Shown: positions 37,636-47,211, numbered from the stretch's first letter. The stretch: 64,000 bases of DNA from Alphaproteobacteria bacterium (GCA_016124955.1 WGMR01000002.1:1-64000), one strand, 5' to 3'. Numbers and translations are program-made. The notes: generated by a model not told the origin, from the letters alone.

Positions 37636-37646
37636 CTTCAGGGGGC

Positions 37647-38177
37647 CTACGCGGCCAAATATTCCTGCGCCAACGCGACATATTGCGCAGCACGCACCGT
37701 AAATTCTTTTTGGTCGTTCGGCGTAATATCGCGCAAATGCTTGGCCGGGCTGCCCGCCCATATCTGCCCCGGCGGCACGATTTTACCGCGCGTCAGCATC
37801 GCACCAGACCCAAGCATCGCGCCGCTGCTTACCTTCGCGCCATCGAAGGCGCTGGCGCGCATGCCGACAAAGCTGTCATCTTCAAGCGTACAGGCATGCA
37901 GCAAGGCGCAATGGCCTATCGTGCAATTCGCGCCGATGAAAGTGCCCTGCCCTTCGGACGCGACATGGACGATGGTCCCGTCCTGCAGATTGCTGCGCGG
38001 GCCTACGCGGATCACGTTCACGTCGCCGCGCAGCACGCAACCGAACCAGACCGAGGCTTCGGCCGCGATTTCGACATCCCCGATCACGACAGCCCCCGGC
38101 GCGATGAAGGCGCGCGGATCGATTTTCGGCAGCATGCCGCGATAGGGAAGAATGATGGGGCCGGGTTTCGCGCTCAT
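37647..38177 (-). CDS. Gamma carbonic anhydrase family protein (YrdA-like)
   Basis: The 176-residue left-handed beta-helix protein has hexapeptide repeats and the metal-site pattern VLRGDVNVIRVG, NLQDGTIVHV, IGHCALLHAC and MRASAFDG. The family includes gamma carbonic anhydrases and YrdA-like proteins; many members lack shown activity. Its start overlaps the argC stop by 4 bp. Confidence 0.9.
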   Translation of the reverse strand: MSAKPGPIILPYRGMLPKIDPRAFIAPGAVVIGDVEIAAEASVWFGCVLRGDVNVIRVGPRSNLQDGTIVHVASEGQGTFIGANCTIGHCALLHACTLEDDSFVGMRASAFDGAKVSSGAMLGSGAMLTRGKIVPPGQIWAGSPAKHLRDITPNDQKEFTVRAAQYVALAQEYLAA

Positions 38178-39217
38178 GGGAACAGCGGCGGCTGTTCCAG
38201 CGCCGTGGTTTCGGGCCAGCCGAACATGGCATTCATGTTCTGCACCGCCTGCCCCGACGCGCCCTTCACCAGATTATCGATCACCGAAATAATGATCGCC
38301 CGGCCGGGCACGCGATCGGCGAACACGCCGATAACGCAATGGTTTGAGCCGCGCAGATTGCGCGTGGACGCGCTCGCGCCCGCAGGAAGCACATGCACGA
38401 AGGGTTCTTTCGCATAGGCCGCATTCAGCGTGTCGCGCAACCCGTTCGCGCTCGTGCCATCCGCATGCTTGACATAAATGCTGGCAAGAATGCCCCGGCT
38501 CATGGGCACGAGGTGAGGCGTGAAGTTAATGGTGACCGGCTTGCCGAAGGCTTCGGACAGGCCTTGCTCGATTTCCGGCGTATGGCGGTGGGATGCAACG
38601 CCATAGGCGCGCATGCCGTCGGTCACTTCGCAATACTGATAATCCGGCTTTGCATCGCGGCCTGCGCCGGAAACGCCGGATTTTGCATCGACAATAATAT
38701 CGCCGGGCTCGATCTGCTTTTTCCGCAAAAGCGGGATCAGCGGCAATTGCGCCGCCGTGGGGTAACAGCCAGGGTTCGCGACCAGCCGCGCAGCCCGAAC
38801 GGCATCGCGGTTGATTTCCGTCAAACCATACACGGCGGTTTTCTGCAGATCCGGCGCGTGATGTTCATGGCCATACCACTGGGCATAGGCGGCGGTATCC
38901 TTCAGGCGGAAATCGGCGGAAAGATCGATCACCTTCAGGTTAGCGGGCAAAGCGGCAATGACCTTTTGCGTCGTGGCATGCGGCAGACAGCAGAACACAA
39001 GATCAATCTTGCTGAAATCGATCGCATCGATCTTCACCATATCGGGCAGCGCGACGCCCGCAAGATGCGGATAGACAGCCCAAACCGGCTGTCCCGCGCT
39101 GCGTTCCGCCGCCAGCGCGGTGATGGCAACATGCGGATGCAGCGCGAGCAGGCGCATCAGCTCCGCGCCCGTATAGCCGCTGGCGCCCAATATCGCGATT
39201 TTCTTTTTGTCGGTCAT
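38174..39217 (-). CDS. argC: N-acetyl-gamma-glutamyl-phosphate reductase
   Basis: The 347-residue arginine-biosynthesis enzyme has GASGYTGAELMRLL, the catalytic-Cys motif VANPGCYPTAAQLPL and KSGVSGAGRDAK. It reduces acetylglutamyl phosphate to the semialdehyde. It belongs to the ArgC subfamily of standard length. It lies downstream of rpsI and its terminator. Confidence 0.96.
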   Translation of the reverse strand: MTDKKKIAILGASGYTGAELMRLLALHPHVAITALAAERSAGQPVWAVYPHLAGVALPDMVKIDAIDFSKIDLVFCCLPHATTQKVIAALPANLKVIDLSADFRLKDTAAYAQWYGHEHHAPDLQKTAVYGLTEINRDAVRAARLVANPGCYPTAAQLPLIPLLRKKQIEPGDIIVDAKSGVSGAGRDAKPDYQYCEVTDGMRAYGVASHRHTPEIEQGLSEAFGKPVTINFTPHLVPMSRGILASIYVKHADGTSANGLRDTLNAAYAKEPFVHVLPAGASASTRNLRGSNHCVIGVFADRVPGRAIIISVIDNLVKGASGQAVQNMNAMFGWPETTALEQPPLFP

Positions 39218-39261
39218 GGTTTTGCTCCGTCCGTAATGTTAGCGCGAACCCGCAGGCGCAC

Positions 39262-39292
39262 AAACAAAAAAGGCGCCCAGCCCGGGCGCCTT
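39262..39292 (-). terminator. Rho-independent terminator after rpsI
   Basis: On the minus strand AAGGCGCCC and GGGCGCCTT form a 9-bp stem with a 5-nt loop, followed by a run of T. It lies 24 bp after the rpsI stop and separates the ribosomal operon from argC. Confidence 0.85.
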
Positions 39293-39315
39293 GATTGCCG
39301 GGAATGCCCGGGATA

Positions 39316-39921
39316 TCAGCGCTTGCTGAACTGGAAGCTGCGGCGCGCCTTGGGGTGGCCGTACTTCTTGCGTTCGACCACGCGGCTATCGCGGCGCAGG
39401 AACTTGGCCTTCTTCAGCGCCGGGCGAAGTTCGGGCTCGAAGTAGGTCAGCGCCTTGGAGATGCCGTGCTTGACCGCGCCGGCCTGGCCCGAAAGGCCGC
39501 CGCCGACAACGGTGCATTCCGCATCGAACTGGGTCGCGCGATCGACCAGCGCGAGCGGCTGGCGGACCATCATTTGCAGCACCGGGCGGGCGAAGTAAAT
39601 CGCCACATCCTTGCCGTTCACGCGGATCACGCCCTTGCCGGGCTTGATCCAGACGCGCGCGATGGCGTTCTTGCGCTTGCCGGTGGCATAGGAGCGGCCC
39701 TGTTCATCAACCTTCTTCACATGCTCGATCGGCTGCGGTTCCGGCTTCGCGGCCGGCATCGGCTTCGCGGCTTCGGCCTGCTTCACGACCGTCTTCAGCT
39801 CCTCGAGGCCCGCGGCCTTGGGCGCTGCCTTCGGGGCGGCACGCGACGGCTTGGTGACCTTCACAACCGCCGGCTTTTTGGCGGGCGACTTGGTGGTTTT
39901 GTCTGATTTCTTCTCGGTCAT
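39316..39921 (-). CDS. rpsI: 30S ribosomal protein S9 with N-terminal extension
   Basis: The 201-residue protein ends in a standard S9 domain (about 75-201): [47 protein letters not shown] and the terminal [12 protein letters not shown]9 is usually near 130 residues, so about 70 extra N-terminal residues rich in Lys, Ala and Pro are unusual. The gene follows rplM by 2 bp. The extension is in frame with no better internal start. Confidence 0.95.
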   Translation of the reverse strand: MTEKKSDKTTKSPAKKPAVVKVTKPSRAAPKAAPKAAGLEELKTVVKQAEAAKPMPAAKPEPQPIEHVKKVDEQGRSYATGKRKNAIARVWIKPGKGVIRVNGKDVAIYFARPVLQMMVRQPLALVDRATQFDAECTVVGGGLSGQAGAVKHGISKALTYFEPELRPALKKAKFLRRDSRVVERKKYGHPKARRSFQFSKR

Positions 39922-39923
39922 GA

Positions 39924-40532
39924 TTATCTCTTGTTCTTCGGGTTCTGGGCGGCGAAATCGAACGTCACCGGTTGCTGGGCGGCGTGCGGATGGTCCGTGC
40001 CCTTGTAAACGCGCAGGTTGGTCATTTGCTTGCGGCCAAGCGGGCCGCGCGGAAGCATACGCTGCACCGCGAGCGTGATCACGCGTTCCGGATGCTTGCC
40101 TTCCAGCATCTTGCCGCGGGTGCGGGTTTTGATGCCGCCGACGAAACCCGTGTAGTAGTAATAGGGCTTGGCCATCTTGTTGCCGGTCAGGCGGATTTTT
40201 TCCGCGTTGATGACAACGACGTTATCGCCGCAATCGACAGACGGGGTGAAAGCAGGCTTGGTCTTGCCGCGCAGGATCAGCGCGATCTGCGACGCGAGGC
40301 GGCCGAGGATGACGCCTTCGGCATCGATCAGCACCCAGCGCTTCTTGATCGCCTGCGACTTCAGCATGGTCGTGCTGGTCACGAGCTTCTTGGGAAGCTG
40401 CACGCGGGTTTCGGCGGCCTTGGGCGCGCCTTCGGCCGTTTCATTCGATGCCGTTTCCTTCATCGCCTTCGCGAGCGAGGGTTTTTTCTTCGCGGCGGGT
40501 TTGGCGGCCGCGGACGTGGTCTTGGTTGTCAT
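39924..40532 (-). CDS. rplM: 50S ribosomal protein L13 with N-terminal extension
   Basis: The ATG at 40532 with GGAG upstream gives 202 residues. The L13 domain starts near residue 63 ([20 protein letters not shown]) and continues through [16 protein letters not shown] and [13 protein letters not shown]13 is usually about 142 residues; the first 60 residues are Lys/Ala-rich, like the extension on S9 in the same operon. Confidence 0.95.
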   Translation of the reverse strand: MTTKTTSAAAKPAAKKKPSLAKAMKETASNETAEGAPKAAETRVQLPKKLVTSTTMLKSQAIKKRWVLIDAEGVILGRLASQIALILRGKTKPAFTPSVDCGDNVVVINAEKIRLTGNKMAKPYYYYTGFVGGIKTRTRGKMLEGKHPERVITLAVQRMLPRGPLGRKQMTNLRVYKGTDHPHAAQQPVTFDFAAQNPKNKR

Positions 40533-40556
40533 TTTTTGCTCCTTCAATGCCGGTGG

Positions 40557-40586
40557 GTTGTACGAACAAGCGCCCCCGCATGTCAA
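40557..40586 (-). promoter_or_regulatory. Promoter of rplM-rpsI
   Basis: On the minus strand TTGACA (plus 40581-40586) is a perfect -35, followed 18 nt later by TACAAC (40557-40562; 4 of 6). The rplM ATG lies 25 nt after the -10, so the mRNA leader would be short. Confidence 0.6.
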
Positions 40587-40616
40587 CTTAATTCAAGCAC
40601 GGCAGGCATTTTCCGC

Positions 40617-40640
40617 AATGGGGTATCAAAATACCCCATT
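40617..40640. repeat. Perfect inverted repeat between rplM and a membrane-protein gene
   Basis: AATGGGGTAT, loop CAAA, ATACCCCATT is a perfect 10-bp stem. It is 31 bp upstream of the rplM -35 and 60 bp upstream of the divergent gene. It could be an operator or a weak bidirectional terminator; the following TTAT is only a short T tract. Confidence 0.6.
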
Positions 40641-40699
40641 TTATCCGGATGCCAATAAAACTCCGGTATTTTTTAATAATTCCGGCCTAGGCTGGCTTC

Positions 40700-41605
40700 A
40701 TGATGCTTAAGCACGGCCTGCATATCGGTCTTATCCTTGGCGCGCTGGCGCTCAGCTACCTGCTGCCGTTCGAGCTGCTGGTGCTTTCCTATGCCATTCT
40801 CGGCCCCGCCCATTATATGACCGAAATTTCATGGCTGCACGACCGCGCCTATTTCATGCGCGACAAAGGCTGGGCCTACGGCCTCGCGCTGCTGACCATG
40901 CTGGCGCTGATGATGGGCGCGCTGCCGCTGGCGGCCTCGGCCGTCTTCATCGCCGTCATCATCGGCGTGTGGCAAACATCGCACTTCAGCCAGCACGGCA
41001 CCAACCTTTTGGCCGGGGCGATGTTCGGCGGGCTCGCGCTCATCTGGCTGCACCCGGACGTGACAGGCCTGTTCGCCGTGCTGCTGCCCACGATCATCCA
41101 TGTCTGTCTGTTCACGTTCGTATTCATGGTTTCGGGCGCGCTGCGCGCGCGCAGCCGGGCGCAAGGCGCGATCGTGCTTCTATACGTTCTGTGCCTGATG
41201 TGCATCATCGCGCTGCCGCCGGGCGACCGCACCGTGATCGCGCCGCTGGCGGAATTCAGCCAGCGCAATTTCGGGGCCATCATACCCGTGCTCGGTCGCG
41301 TGCTTGGGCAGGAAGGCTGGAGCATCGATCCGCGTTTCGGCGGGCTGCTTTCGTTCGTTTACACCTATCATTACCTGAACTGGTTCATCAAAGCCGATAT
41401 CATCCATTGGGCCGACGTGCCGAAAAAGCGGCTGGCCACGATCGCCGCGTTCAGCTTCGGCGCGACCGCGCTTTATTTCTATGATTACGCGCTCGGTTTC
41501 GCCGTGCTGCTCGCGATCAGTCTTTTGCATGTGCTGCTTGAACTGCCGCTCAACGCGCTCAGCATCAAGCAGTTGCCCGCACTGCTCAGGACGTTGCGCG
41601 CCTGA
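40700..41605 (+). CDS. Polytopic membrane protein with conserved His motifs
   Basis: The 301-residue protein has about eight hydrophobic segments. Histidines sit in short motifs near membrane boundaries: GPAHYMTEISWLHDR, WQTSHFSQHG, TIIHVCLF, YTYHYLNWFIKADIIHW and LLHVLLELPLN. The spacing recalls membrane di-metal enzymes such as Brp/Blh carotenoid oxygenases and desaturases, but no such family can be confirmed by eye. Two adjacent ATG codons (40700, 40703) could be the start. It overlaps convergent cutA by 20 bp. Confidence 0.65.
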   Translation: MMLKHGLHIGLILGALALSYLLPFELLVLSYAILGPAHYMTEISWLHDRAYFMRDKGWAYGLALLTMLALMMGALPLAASAVFIAVIIGVWQTSHFSQHGTNLLAGAMFGGLALIWLHPDVTGLFAVLLPTIIHVCLFTFVFMVSGALRARSRAQGAIVLLYVLCLMCIIALPPGDRTVIAPLAEFSQRNFGAIIPVLGRVLGQEGWSIDPRFGGLLSFVYTYHYLNWFIKADIIHWADVPKKRLATIAAFSFGATALYFYDYALGFAVLLAISLLHVLLELPLNALSIKQLPALLRTLRA

Positions 41606-41903
41606 CCCAATCGAGGAAGGCGGCATCGCCCGCCGCGACGGGAAGCGCGACGATGCAGGGCGTTTCATAGGAATGCAGCGCCCGCACGCGCGCCGCCACT
41701 TTTTCGAACAATCCGGCGCGGGTTTTCGCGACCATCGCAACCTCGGCCCCCTTCTCCACCTTGCCCTGCCATTCATAGATGGACGTGATGGGCGGCAGGA
41801 TGTTGACGCAGGCCGCAAGCTTTTCGCCCACGAGCGCGGCGGCAATTTTCTCCGCCTCGGCGGCATCCTTGCAAGTGATGTAAGTGAAGAGAATGCCGGT
41901 CAT
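41586..41903 (-). CDS. cutA: CutA1 divalent-ion tolerance protein
   Basis: The 105-residue protein is the usual CutA1 length and has ITCKDAAEAEKIAAALVGEKLAACVNI, YEWQGKVEKGAE and LHSYETPCIVALPV. CutA forms trimers linked to copper tolerance in E. coli, though its role elsewhere is unclear. It lies 17 bp from tRNA-Pro. Confidence 0.94.
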   Translation of the reverse strand: MTGILFTYITCKDAAEAEKIAAALVGEKLAACVNILPPITSIYEWQGKVEKGAEVAMVAKTRAGLFEKVAARVRALHSYETPCIVALPVAAGDAAFLDWVRRATS

Positions 41904-41919
41904 GGTTTACCGAAACAAT

Positions 41920-41996
41920 TGGTCGGGACGACAGGATTTGAACCTGCGACCCCCAGTCCCCCAGACTGATGCGCTACCAGGCTGCGCTACGTCCCG
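41920..41996 (-). tRNA. tRNA-Pro (GGG), CCA encoded
   Basis: The 77-nt tRNA has acceptor CGGGACG / CGTCCCG and T-arm GCAGGTTCAAATCCTG. The anticodon loop is CTGGGGG with anticodon GGG, which reads CCC and CCU proline codons. The 3' CCA is encoded. Confidence 0.95.
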
Positions 41997-42090
41997 ACCG
42001 TGGGGAGCGCGGACTATAGCCACACGAAACCAAATCGGCAACAAAAGCGCGCAAGCGCCCTTCGGCGCTGATTTTATTGGCTGGAAGGGA

Positions 42091-42705
42091 TCAGACGCCG
42101 GCGGCCTTGAGCATGGCGCGGAGCGATTTCAGCTCGTCGCGCAGCGCTTCGATTTCCTTGCGGACCTCGACCGGCAAACGTTCGCGCGGCGGCGCCTGCA
42201 GCGGGGTGACGGGCGTCACATCATCTTCCACCTCGGCAGCCGCATTGGCGGCGGAGATGCTGACGATCTGTTGCTGCTGCGAGATGCGCTGGATCGGCAC
42301 CCGGTTCTCACGCAGCACCTTTTGCACGCCGCGGATGGTATAGCCCTGGCTGTAGAGCAAATTCTGGATCTGCCTGAGCAGCGATATATCTTCCGGCCGG
42401 TAATAGCGGCGGCCGCCGCCGCGCTTCAGCGGGCGGACTTGCGGAAACTTGCTTTCCCAGAAACGCAGCACATGCTGCGGCACTTCAAGTTCACCCGCCA
42501 CTTCGCTGATTGTGCGGAAAGCACTGGGTGCCTTGCTGGCGGCATTGGCCGACTGGCCCTGCTGGGGCGGAACGCCGGTGGAAGCCGCCGGTTGCGGCGG
42601 CACAGGCGCCTGGCGGGAGGGCTGGGAAGAAGATTGGGATGAGGATTGCGAGGTTGCCGGGCGCTGCCCGACAATGGGTTCGCCGAAAAGATTGCCGCTG
42701 CTCAT
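42091..42705 (-). CDS. MerR-family transcriptional regulator
   Basis: The 204-residue protein has a Gln/Pro/Ala-rich N-terminal tail (1-50), then a MerR helix-turn-helix ([23 protein letters not shown]...[18 protein letters not shown], about 55-120) and a short helical C-terminus. It lacks effector-binding Cys. Its start overlaps ihfA by 4 bp; the ihfA-merR pair is conserved in Alphaproteobacteria, but its targets are unknown. Confidence 0.92.
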   Translation of the reverse strand: MSSGNLFGEPIVGQRPATSQSSSQSSSQPSRQAPVPPQPAASTGVPPQQGQSANAASKAPSAFRTISEVAGELEVPQHVLRFWESKFPQVRPLKRGGGRRYYRPEDISLLRQIQNLLYSQGYTIRGVQKVLRENRVPIQRISQQQQIVSISAANAAAEVEDDVTPVTPLQAPPRERLPVEVRKEIEALRDELKSLRAMLKAAGV

Positions 42706-43043
42706 GTTGCGCCTCCGCCCTGCTCGCCGCCAAGGCCTTTACCGGTAAGCGAGCGGTTGATTTTATCCTTGAGCACGTGGCTGGCGCGGAACACAAGGAC
42801 GCGGCGGGGAAGAATCGGAACTTCTTCGCCGGTCTTGGGGTTACGGCCAACACGCTGGCCCTTGCTGCGAACCTGGAAGCTGCCGAAGGATGACAGCTTC
42901 ACCATTTCGCCGCGGATCAGAGCCTGGCTGACTTCTTCGAGGATGATATCGACCAGATCAGCCGATTCATTGCGCGACAGACCGACTTCCTGATAGACGG
43001 CTTCGGCCAGCTGTGCGCGGGTGACGGTGTTTTCGGTCATCAT
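42702..43043 (-). CDS. ihfA: Integration host factor subunit alpha
   Basis: The 113-residue protein is a DNABII protein with [49 protein letters not shown] and the beta-arm proline region. A Gly-rich tail extends it beyond the usual 99 residues. The start may be either of two adjacent Met codons (43043 or 43040). It bends DNA together with the beta subunit, encoded elsewhere. Confidence 0.93.
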   Translation of the reverse strand: MMTENTVTRAQLAEAVYQEVGLSRNESADLVDIILEEVSQALIRGEMVKLSSFGSFQVRSKGQRVGRNPKTGEEVPILPRRVLVFRASHVLKDKINRSLTGKGLGGEQGGGAT

Positions 43044-43209
43044 ACGCTCCTCGTAAAGCCGCAGGATTGCGGCCCGTGACTCACCTGATGGTTAAAGCCT
43101 AATACGAATAACCGGGCGCGTCAAAGAGAAAGCGCGAATTTGGTTAATGAAACCATGACCTTATGGACGGTTCTTAAATATGGCCTGAGTCGGGTGCCCG
43201 AGCAGCGTT

Positions 43210-44184
43210 CTACCAGCGGATAACCGCCGCGCCCCAGCTAAGGCCAGCGCCCATGGCATCGAGCAAAACCACCTGTCCCTGCTTGATGCGCCCATCATTC
43301 GCGGCCACCGCAAGCGCAAGCGGTATTGAAGCGGCTGAAGTATTGGCGTGTTCGGCAATAGTTAGCACCACTCGTTCAGACGGCAGTTTAAGTTTCTTGC
43401 CCGTACCTTCGATGATTCGTTTGTTGGCCTGGTGGGGTACAAGCCAGTCGATTTCATCGGGCTGCATACCGTTCGCCGCCAGCGCCTCATCCACCACATC
43501 GGCAAGGCAGGTCACGGCATGGCGAAACACTTCCTGCCCCTTCATGCGGGTTTTGCCGACCTTGCCGTTCGAGCCCGGTCCGCCATCGGCATACAAAAGA
43601 TCGTAATGCGCACCGTCGCTGTGCAGGTGGGTGGAAAGCACGCCGCGATCGGTTTTATCGCCCTTGCCCTCGCCCGCCTTCAAAATCATGGCCCCGGCGC
43701 CATCGCCGAACAGAACGCAGGTGCCGCGATCTTCCCAATCCAGCAAACGCGAAAAGGTTTCGGCCCCGATCACCAGCGCGGTTTCAACCTGCCCCGCGCG
43801 AATAAAATTATCGGCCACCGCCAGCGCATAAACGAAGCCCGAACAAACCGCCTGCACATCGAACGCAAAGCCGCCCTTCATGCCAAGCCCCGCCTGCACG
43901 CGCGTGGCGGTGGCGGGGAAGGTGTTGTCGGGCGTGGTGGTCGCGACGATCACGGCACCGAGCGCAGCGCCATCGATGCCCGCATTTTCCAAAGCCTTGC
44001 GCGCGGCCCTGAGCGCGAGATCGGAAGTTTTTTCCCCTTCCGCCGCGATATGGCGGGCGTGGATGCCGGTGCGCTGGCGGATCCATTCGTCGGTGGTATC
44101 GACGCGGCCGGCCAGATCGGCATTGGTGACGGTTTGTGCAGGCAGATAGTGGCCGCACCCGGCGACGAGCGACCGACGCGGCAT
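43210..44184 (-). CDS. fabH: Beta-ketoacyl-ACP synthase III
   Basis: The 324-residue enzyme starts type II fatty acid synthesis by condensing acetyl-CoA with malonyl-ACP. Catalytic residues are visible as C114 (VCSGF), H251 (PHQANKRII) and N281 (EHANTS). It overlaps the plsX stop by one base (TGATG), the usual plsX-fabH arrangement. Confidence 0.97.
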   Translation of the reverse strand: MPRRSLVAGCGHYLPAQTVTNADLAGRVDTTDEWIRQRTGIHARHIAAEGEKTSDLALRAARKALENAGIDGAALGAVIVATTTPDNTFPATATRVQAGLGMKGGFAFDVQAVCSGFVYALAVADNFIRAGQVETALVIGAETFSRLLDWEDRGTCVLFGDGAGAMILKAGEGKGDKTDRGVLSTHLHSDGAHYDLLYADGGPGSNGKVGKTRMKGQEVFRHAVTCLADVVDEALAANGMQPDEIDWLVPHQANKRIIEGTGKKLKLPSERVVLTIAEHANTSAASIPLALAVAANDGRIKQGQVVLLDAMGAGLSWGAAVIRW

Positions 44185-45263
44185 CAGACGCTCGCCGCGC
44201 CGCCGGCAATATCGCCGTTACCGTTCGCGTCGGGCGCAAATTCGGCAACGCCGTAATGCCGGGCGCATTCGGTCTTGATTTTGTCGTTGAACTTCTGTTG
44301 CGCGAGATCGGCAGCGACCGAAATGGCATTGGCGAAGCCTTCGGCATCCGTGCCGCCATGGCTTTTGACGCACACGCCCTGAAGCCCCAGGAACATCGCG
44401 CCGTTATAGCGGCGCGGATCCATCCGCATCTTCATGCGCCCCATCGCGCCGCGCGCCAGCAGGTAGCCAAGCTTGGCCAGAATGGACGATGCAAAGGTTT
44501 CGCGGATGAAATGCGCCATCAGCTTGGCGGTGCCTTCGACGGTTTTGAGCGCGACATTGCCGGTAAAACCATCGGTGACCACCACATCGACCGTGCCGGT
44601 GGGGATATCATCGCCTTCGACAAAACCGTGGAACGTGCCGGGCAGCGTGCGTCCGCGCAAAAGCTGCGCCGCGCTTTTAATCTCGTCATGGCCCTTGATT
44701 TCCTCGGCCCCGATATTCAGCAAGCCGATGCTGGGCCGCTCGATACCAAGAATGGTGCGCGCGAAGATTGCGCCCATCAGCGCAAATTGCACCAGATTTT
44801 CGGCGTCGCATTCGATGTTGGCGCCGAGATCGAGCAGCACGCATTCGCCCTTGCAGGTGGGAATGAAAGACGCGATCGCCGGACGATCGATGCCGGGCAG
44901 CGTTTTAAGCACGAACTTGGCCACCGCCATCAGCGCACCGGTGTTGCCCGCTGAAACAACGCACGAAGCTTCGCCCTGCGCCACCGCGTTGATGGCGAGC
45001 CGCATGCTGGTATCACGGCCCTGCCGCAGCGCGACCGAAGGCCTGATATCGCTGCTGATGACTTCGGTGGTATGGCGGATGGTGCAGATTTTCGCGAGTT
45101 CCGGGTGCTTCGCGAGCAGCGGTTCGACCTGCGCGCTATCACCGAACAGAATATACTGGACGCCGGGGTGACGTTCGCGCGCAAGCTCTGCGCCGCCGAT
45201 CACGCATTCGGGCGCGTGATCGCCGCCCATCGCATCGAGAGCGATGACGATGGGAGCCTGCAT
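44184..45263 (-). CDS. plsX: Phosphate acyltransferase PlsX
   Basis: The 359-residue protein has [38 protein letters not shown] and [15 protein letters not shown], all PlsX signatures. It makes acyl-phosphate from acyl-ACP for phospholipid synthesis. It lies 35 bp after rpmF. Confidence 0.96.
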   Translation of the reverse strand: MQAPIVIALDAMGGDHAPECVIGGAELARERHPGVQYILFGDSAQVEPLLAKHPELAKICTIRHTTEVISSDIRPSVALRQGRDTSMRLAINAVAQGEASCVVSAGNTGALMAVAKFVLKTLPGIDRPAIASFIPTCKGECVLLDLGANIECDAENLVQFALMGAIFARTILGIERPSIGLLNIGAEEIKGHDEIKSAAQLLRGRTLPGTFHGFVEGDDIPTGTVDVVVTDGFTGNVALKTVEGTAKLMAHFIRETFASSILAKLGYLLARGAMGRMKMRMDPRRYNGAMFLGLQGVCVKSHGGTDAEGFANAISVAADLAQQKFNDKIKTECARHYGVAEFAPDANGNGDIAGGAASV

Positions 45264-45298
45264 CTCTTACCCCTGACGAACTAGGTTATGAAACGATC

Positions 45299-45484
45299 TT
45301 AAGCCGCGGTGCGGGCGCGCGTAACTTCACGGCCATGATAGTGGCCGCAGGATGCACAAACATGGTGCGGACGCTTGGGTTCGCCACAGTTCGGGCATTC
45401 GTTGTTGGCGGTCGCTTTCACGGAGTGGTGCGAACGGCGCATGTCGCGCTTGGACTTTGAGGTTTTGCGTTTGGGTACAGCCAT
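45299..45484 (-). CDS. rpmF: 50S ribosomal protein L32
   Basis: This 61-residue protein begins [20 protein letters not shown]. It carries two CxxC-type pairs, CPNCGEP and CASCGHYHG, of the zinc-containing form. It heads the rpmF-plsX-fabH group; AGGTAAGACA precedes the ATG. Confidence 0.96.
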   Translation of the reverse strand: MAVPKRKTSKSKRDMRRSHHSVKATANNECPNCGEPKRPHHVCASCGHYHGREVTRARTAA

Positions 45485-45620
45485 TGTCTTACCTGTCTAA
45501 CAAAATGATGGGGCTTTTTAGGCAAGAACGGCCGATTAAGCAAGGTAAAACAATGCACAAGCCTTCCCGGCCGGGATTTCCGAGTGAAAACAAAGAGGTA
45601 GAAAAATCAACGGGTTCGCT

Positions 45621-45983
45621 TTAGCCGCCGGGCGTCAAAACCGGAAATTTAAGAAACCCCATGACTGGATCGGTGGCAATCATAGCCGCGCCAACACCAA
45701 TGAGCATGCCGCCAAGCCCCTTGCCGCCCGGCACCATAAGCATAAATACGTAGCCTGCGGCGCAGGTAAGCATGCCCGCACCCGCTTGCGTCCTCAATAT
45801 GGGAAGGGCTGCCGCGCCAGCACCTGTACCTACCCACACAGCACATGCAGCAATAGCCGCCAGTGTCACGAGTCCAAGTAACGCTTTGGTTCCACGATCA
45901 AGGCTTGCCCATTGATTCAACGCAGATCGACCGGCTTGTGTGACCGATTGACGAAAACCCATAACGGACTGGCTGGCTTGCAT
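45621..45983 (-). CDS. Small membrane protein of unknown function
   Basis: The 120-residue protein has two to three hydrophobic segments (about 38-60, 66-84 and 87-107) rich in Gly and Ala, and no known family signature. It interrupts the usual DUF177-rpmF adjacency of this conserved block, so it is probably an accessory insertion. Start as given; GGAGCC precedes the ATG. Confidence 0.5.
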   Translation of the reverse strand: MQASQSVMGFRQSVTQAGRSALNQWASLDRGTKALLGLVTLAAIAACAVWVGTGAGAAALPILRTQAGAGMLTCAAGYVFMLMVPGGKGLGGMLIGVGAAMIATDPVMGFLKFPVLTPGG

Positions 45984-46101
45984 GGCTGGCTCCTATGGCT
46001 TTTAAAAATGATCGCCTTTTATATAACTACTTAATTCAAATAACAAGGTACCAGAAATAGCGTGAAAGCAATTTGGCAAAGTTGTTAACTATAAATCGCC
46101 A

Positions 46102-46647
46102 CTAGCTTTTGTTTTTGCTGGAGAGTTCTGCCAGCTTCGCGAAGGGCGAGGTTCTTTCCGGCTTGTCCGTGGTCATGCCTTCGAACGCCACGCCCGGCTT
46201 GCGGGGATAGGGATCAAGCGCGAGCGCAAGGTGTTGGACCACCAGCTCGCCCACATCGATCAGCCCTTCGGGGCCGATGGGTTCGGGCTCTTCCGCCACG
46301 CTGTCAATTTCAGCCGGGCCGGAACCGGGGGGCACAAGATGCGCGGGCGCGAACAGGCCGGCGACCGGCGAAGCCGTGATGGCGCTTTCGACCGGCTCAA
46401 GCGTCACCACACATTCCTGCGTCACAACCGCATCGAAGCTGCCATCAACCTCGATCATCGTGTTGCCGTGGGTATGGCGCAGCCGCAGCGAAGCGCGCAA
46501 AGCGCCCAGCCCGATGATGCCAAGCCGCTTGGCCAGCGCCTTGCATTCCTTTGCTTCGGCTTCGATATCCAGCTCCATGCCTTCGGACGGGATTTTGTCG
46601 ATTTGCACGGTGCGCGGAAATTCGCCATCAGGGGTTGAGCTATCCAT
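46102..46647 (-). CDS. DUF177 (YceD-like) protein
   Basis: This 181-residue protein has the alphaproteobacterial DUF177 outline: TQECVVTLEPVESAI in the middle and the acidic GLIDVGELVVQHLALALDPYPRKPG near the end. YceD-type proteins are linked to 23S rRNA processing or ribosome assembly, which fits the usual neighbour rpmF. The ATG at 46647 has AGGA upstream; the TTG at 46650 is less likely. Confidence 0.88.
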   Translation of the reverse strand: MDSSTPDGEFPRTVQIDKIPSEGMELDIEAEAKECKALAKRLGIIGLGALRASLRLRHTHGNTMIEVDGSFDAVVTQECVVTLEPVESAITASPVAGLFAPAHLVPPGSGPAEIDSVAEEPEPIGPEGLIDVGELVVQHLALALDPYPRKPGVAFEGMTTDKPERTSPFAKLAELSSKNKS

Positions 46648-46674
46648 CAAACCGGTCCTTTCAAATTTGTTCCG

Positions 46675-47211
46675 TCACGGCGCCTGTAAGGCCTGTTCGC
46701 CCGCGATAATGCCGGCCGCGGGCATGCCGCAAAGATGCTGCCATTGTCGTTGCACATAGCCCGCCATCAATGCAAGCGCCTTCATATCGGTATCGACCGT
46801 GCCGAAAAGGTTGCGATCAAGCGCAGGCAGCAACGCCGCTTCACCGCCCGCCAGTGCGGCACGGTAAGCGCGGGCGCGGCCCGTGAACGCCTCCCCCATC
46901 GCGCGCATGCGCTTGCCCACGCCCATATCGCCCGTACCCATTTCGCGCAAATTGCGATCAAGATCGGCCGCCAGATAATCCACCAGAGCCTGCGCCGCCG
47001 CGGCCTCGCCGCTATCCTGCAGCCGCAAAACCACCAGCACGACATGCAGCACAAGCAGATCGAACCGGCCGTCGAGCGTATCGGGCACGCCATAATCACG
47101 GTAGAAGACCGGATTACGCACTTGCGTAACGATAGCGGCGTGCAGTAACTGAATGTCCGGTACCCGGGGGGCGGGTTTGACGATGCCCAGTATCCGGGCG
47201 ATCAGGGTCAT
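46675..47211 (-). CDS. Ubiquinol-cytochrome c chaperone family protein
   Basis: The ATG at 47211 with AGGA 6 nt upstream gives 178 residues; the long in-frame extension is antisense to bamE. VRNPVFYRDYGVPDTLDGRFDLLVLHVVLVVLRL is the family signature, named after the yeast Cbp3 assembly factor of complex III. It is divergent from bamE, an arrangement typical of Alphaproteobacteria. Confidence 0.9.
   Translation of the reverse strand: MTLIARILGIVKPAPRVPDIQLLHAAIVTQVRNPVFYRDYGVPDTLDGRFDLLVLHVVLVVLRLQDSGEAAAAQALVDYLAADLDRNLREMGTGDMGVGKRMRAMGEAFTGRARAYRAALAGGEAALLPALDRNLFGTVDTDMKALALMAGYVQRQWQHLCGMPAAGIIAGEQALQAP

Noticed and set aside
37606-38145. 179-codon plus-strand frame containing the PhaC-like tail
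   Set aside because: All but the first 14 codons are antisense to the gamma carbonic anhydrase gene. Only the short tail is kept as a relic.
45565-45576. TCCCGGCCGGGA palindrome as a terminator
   Set aside because: It has no loop and no following T tract on either strand.
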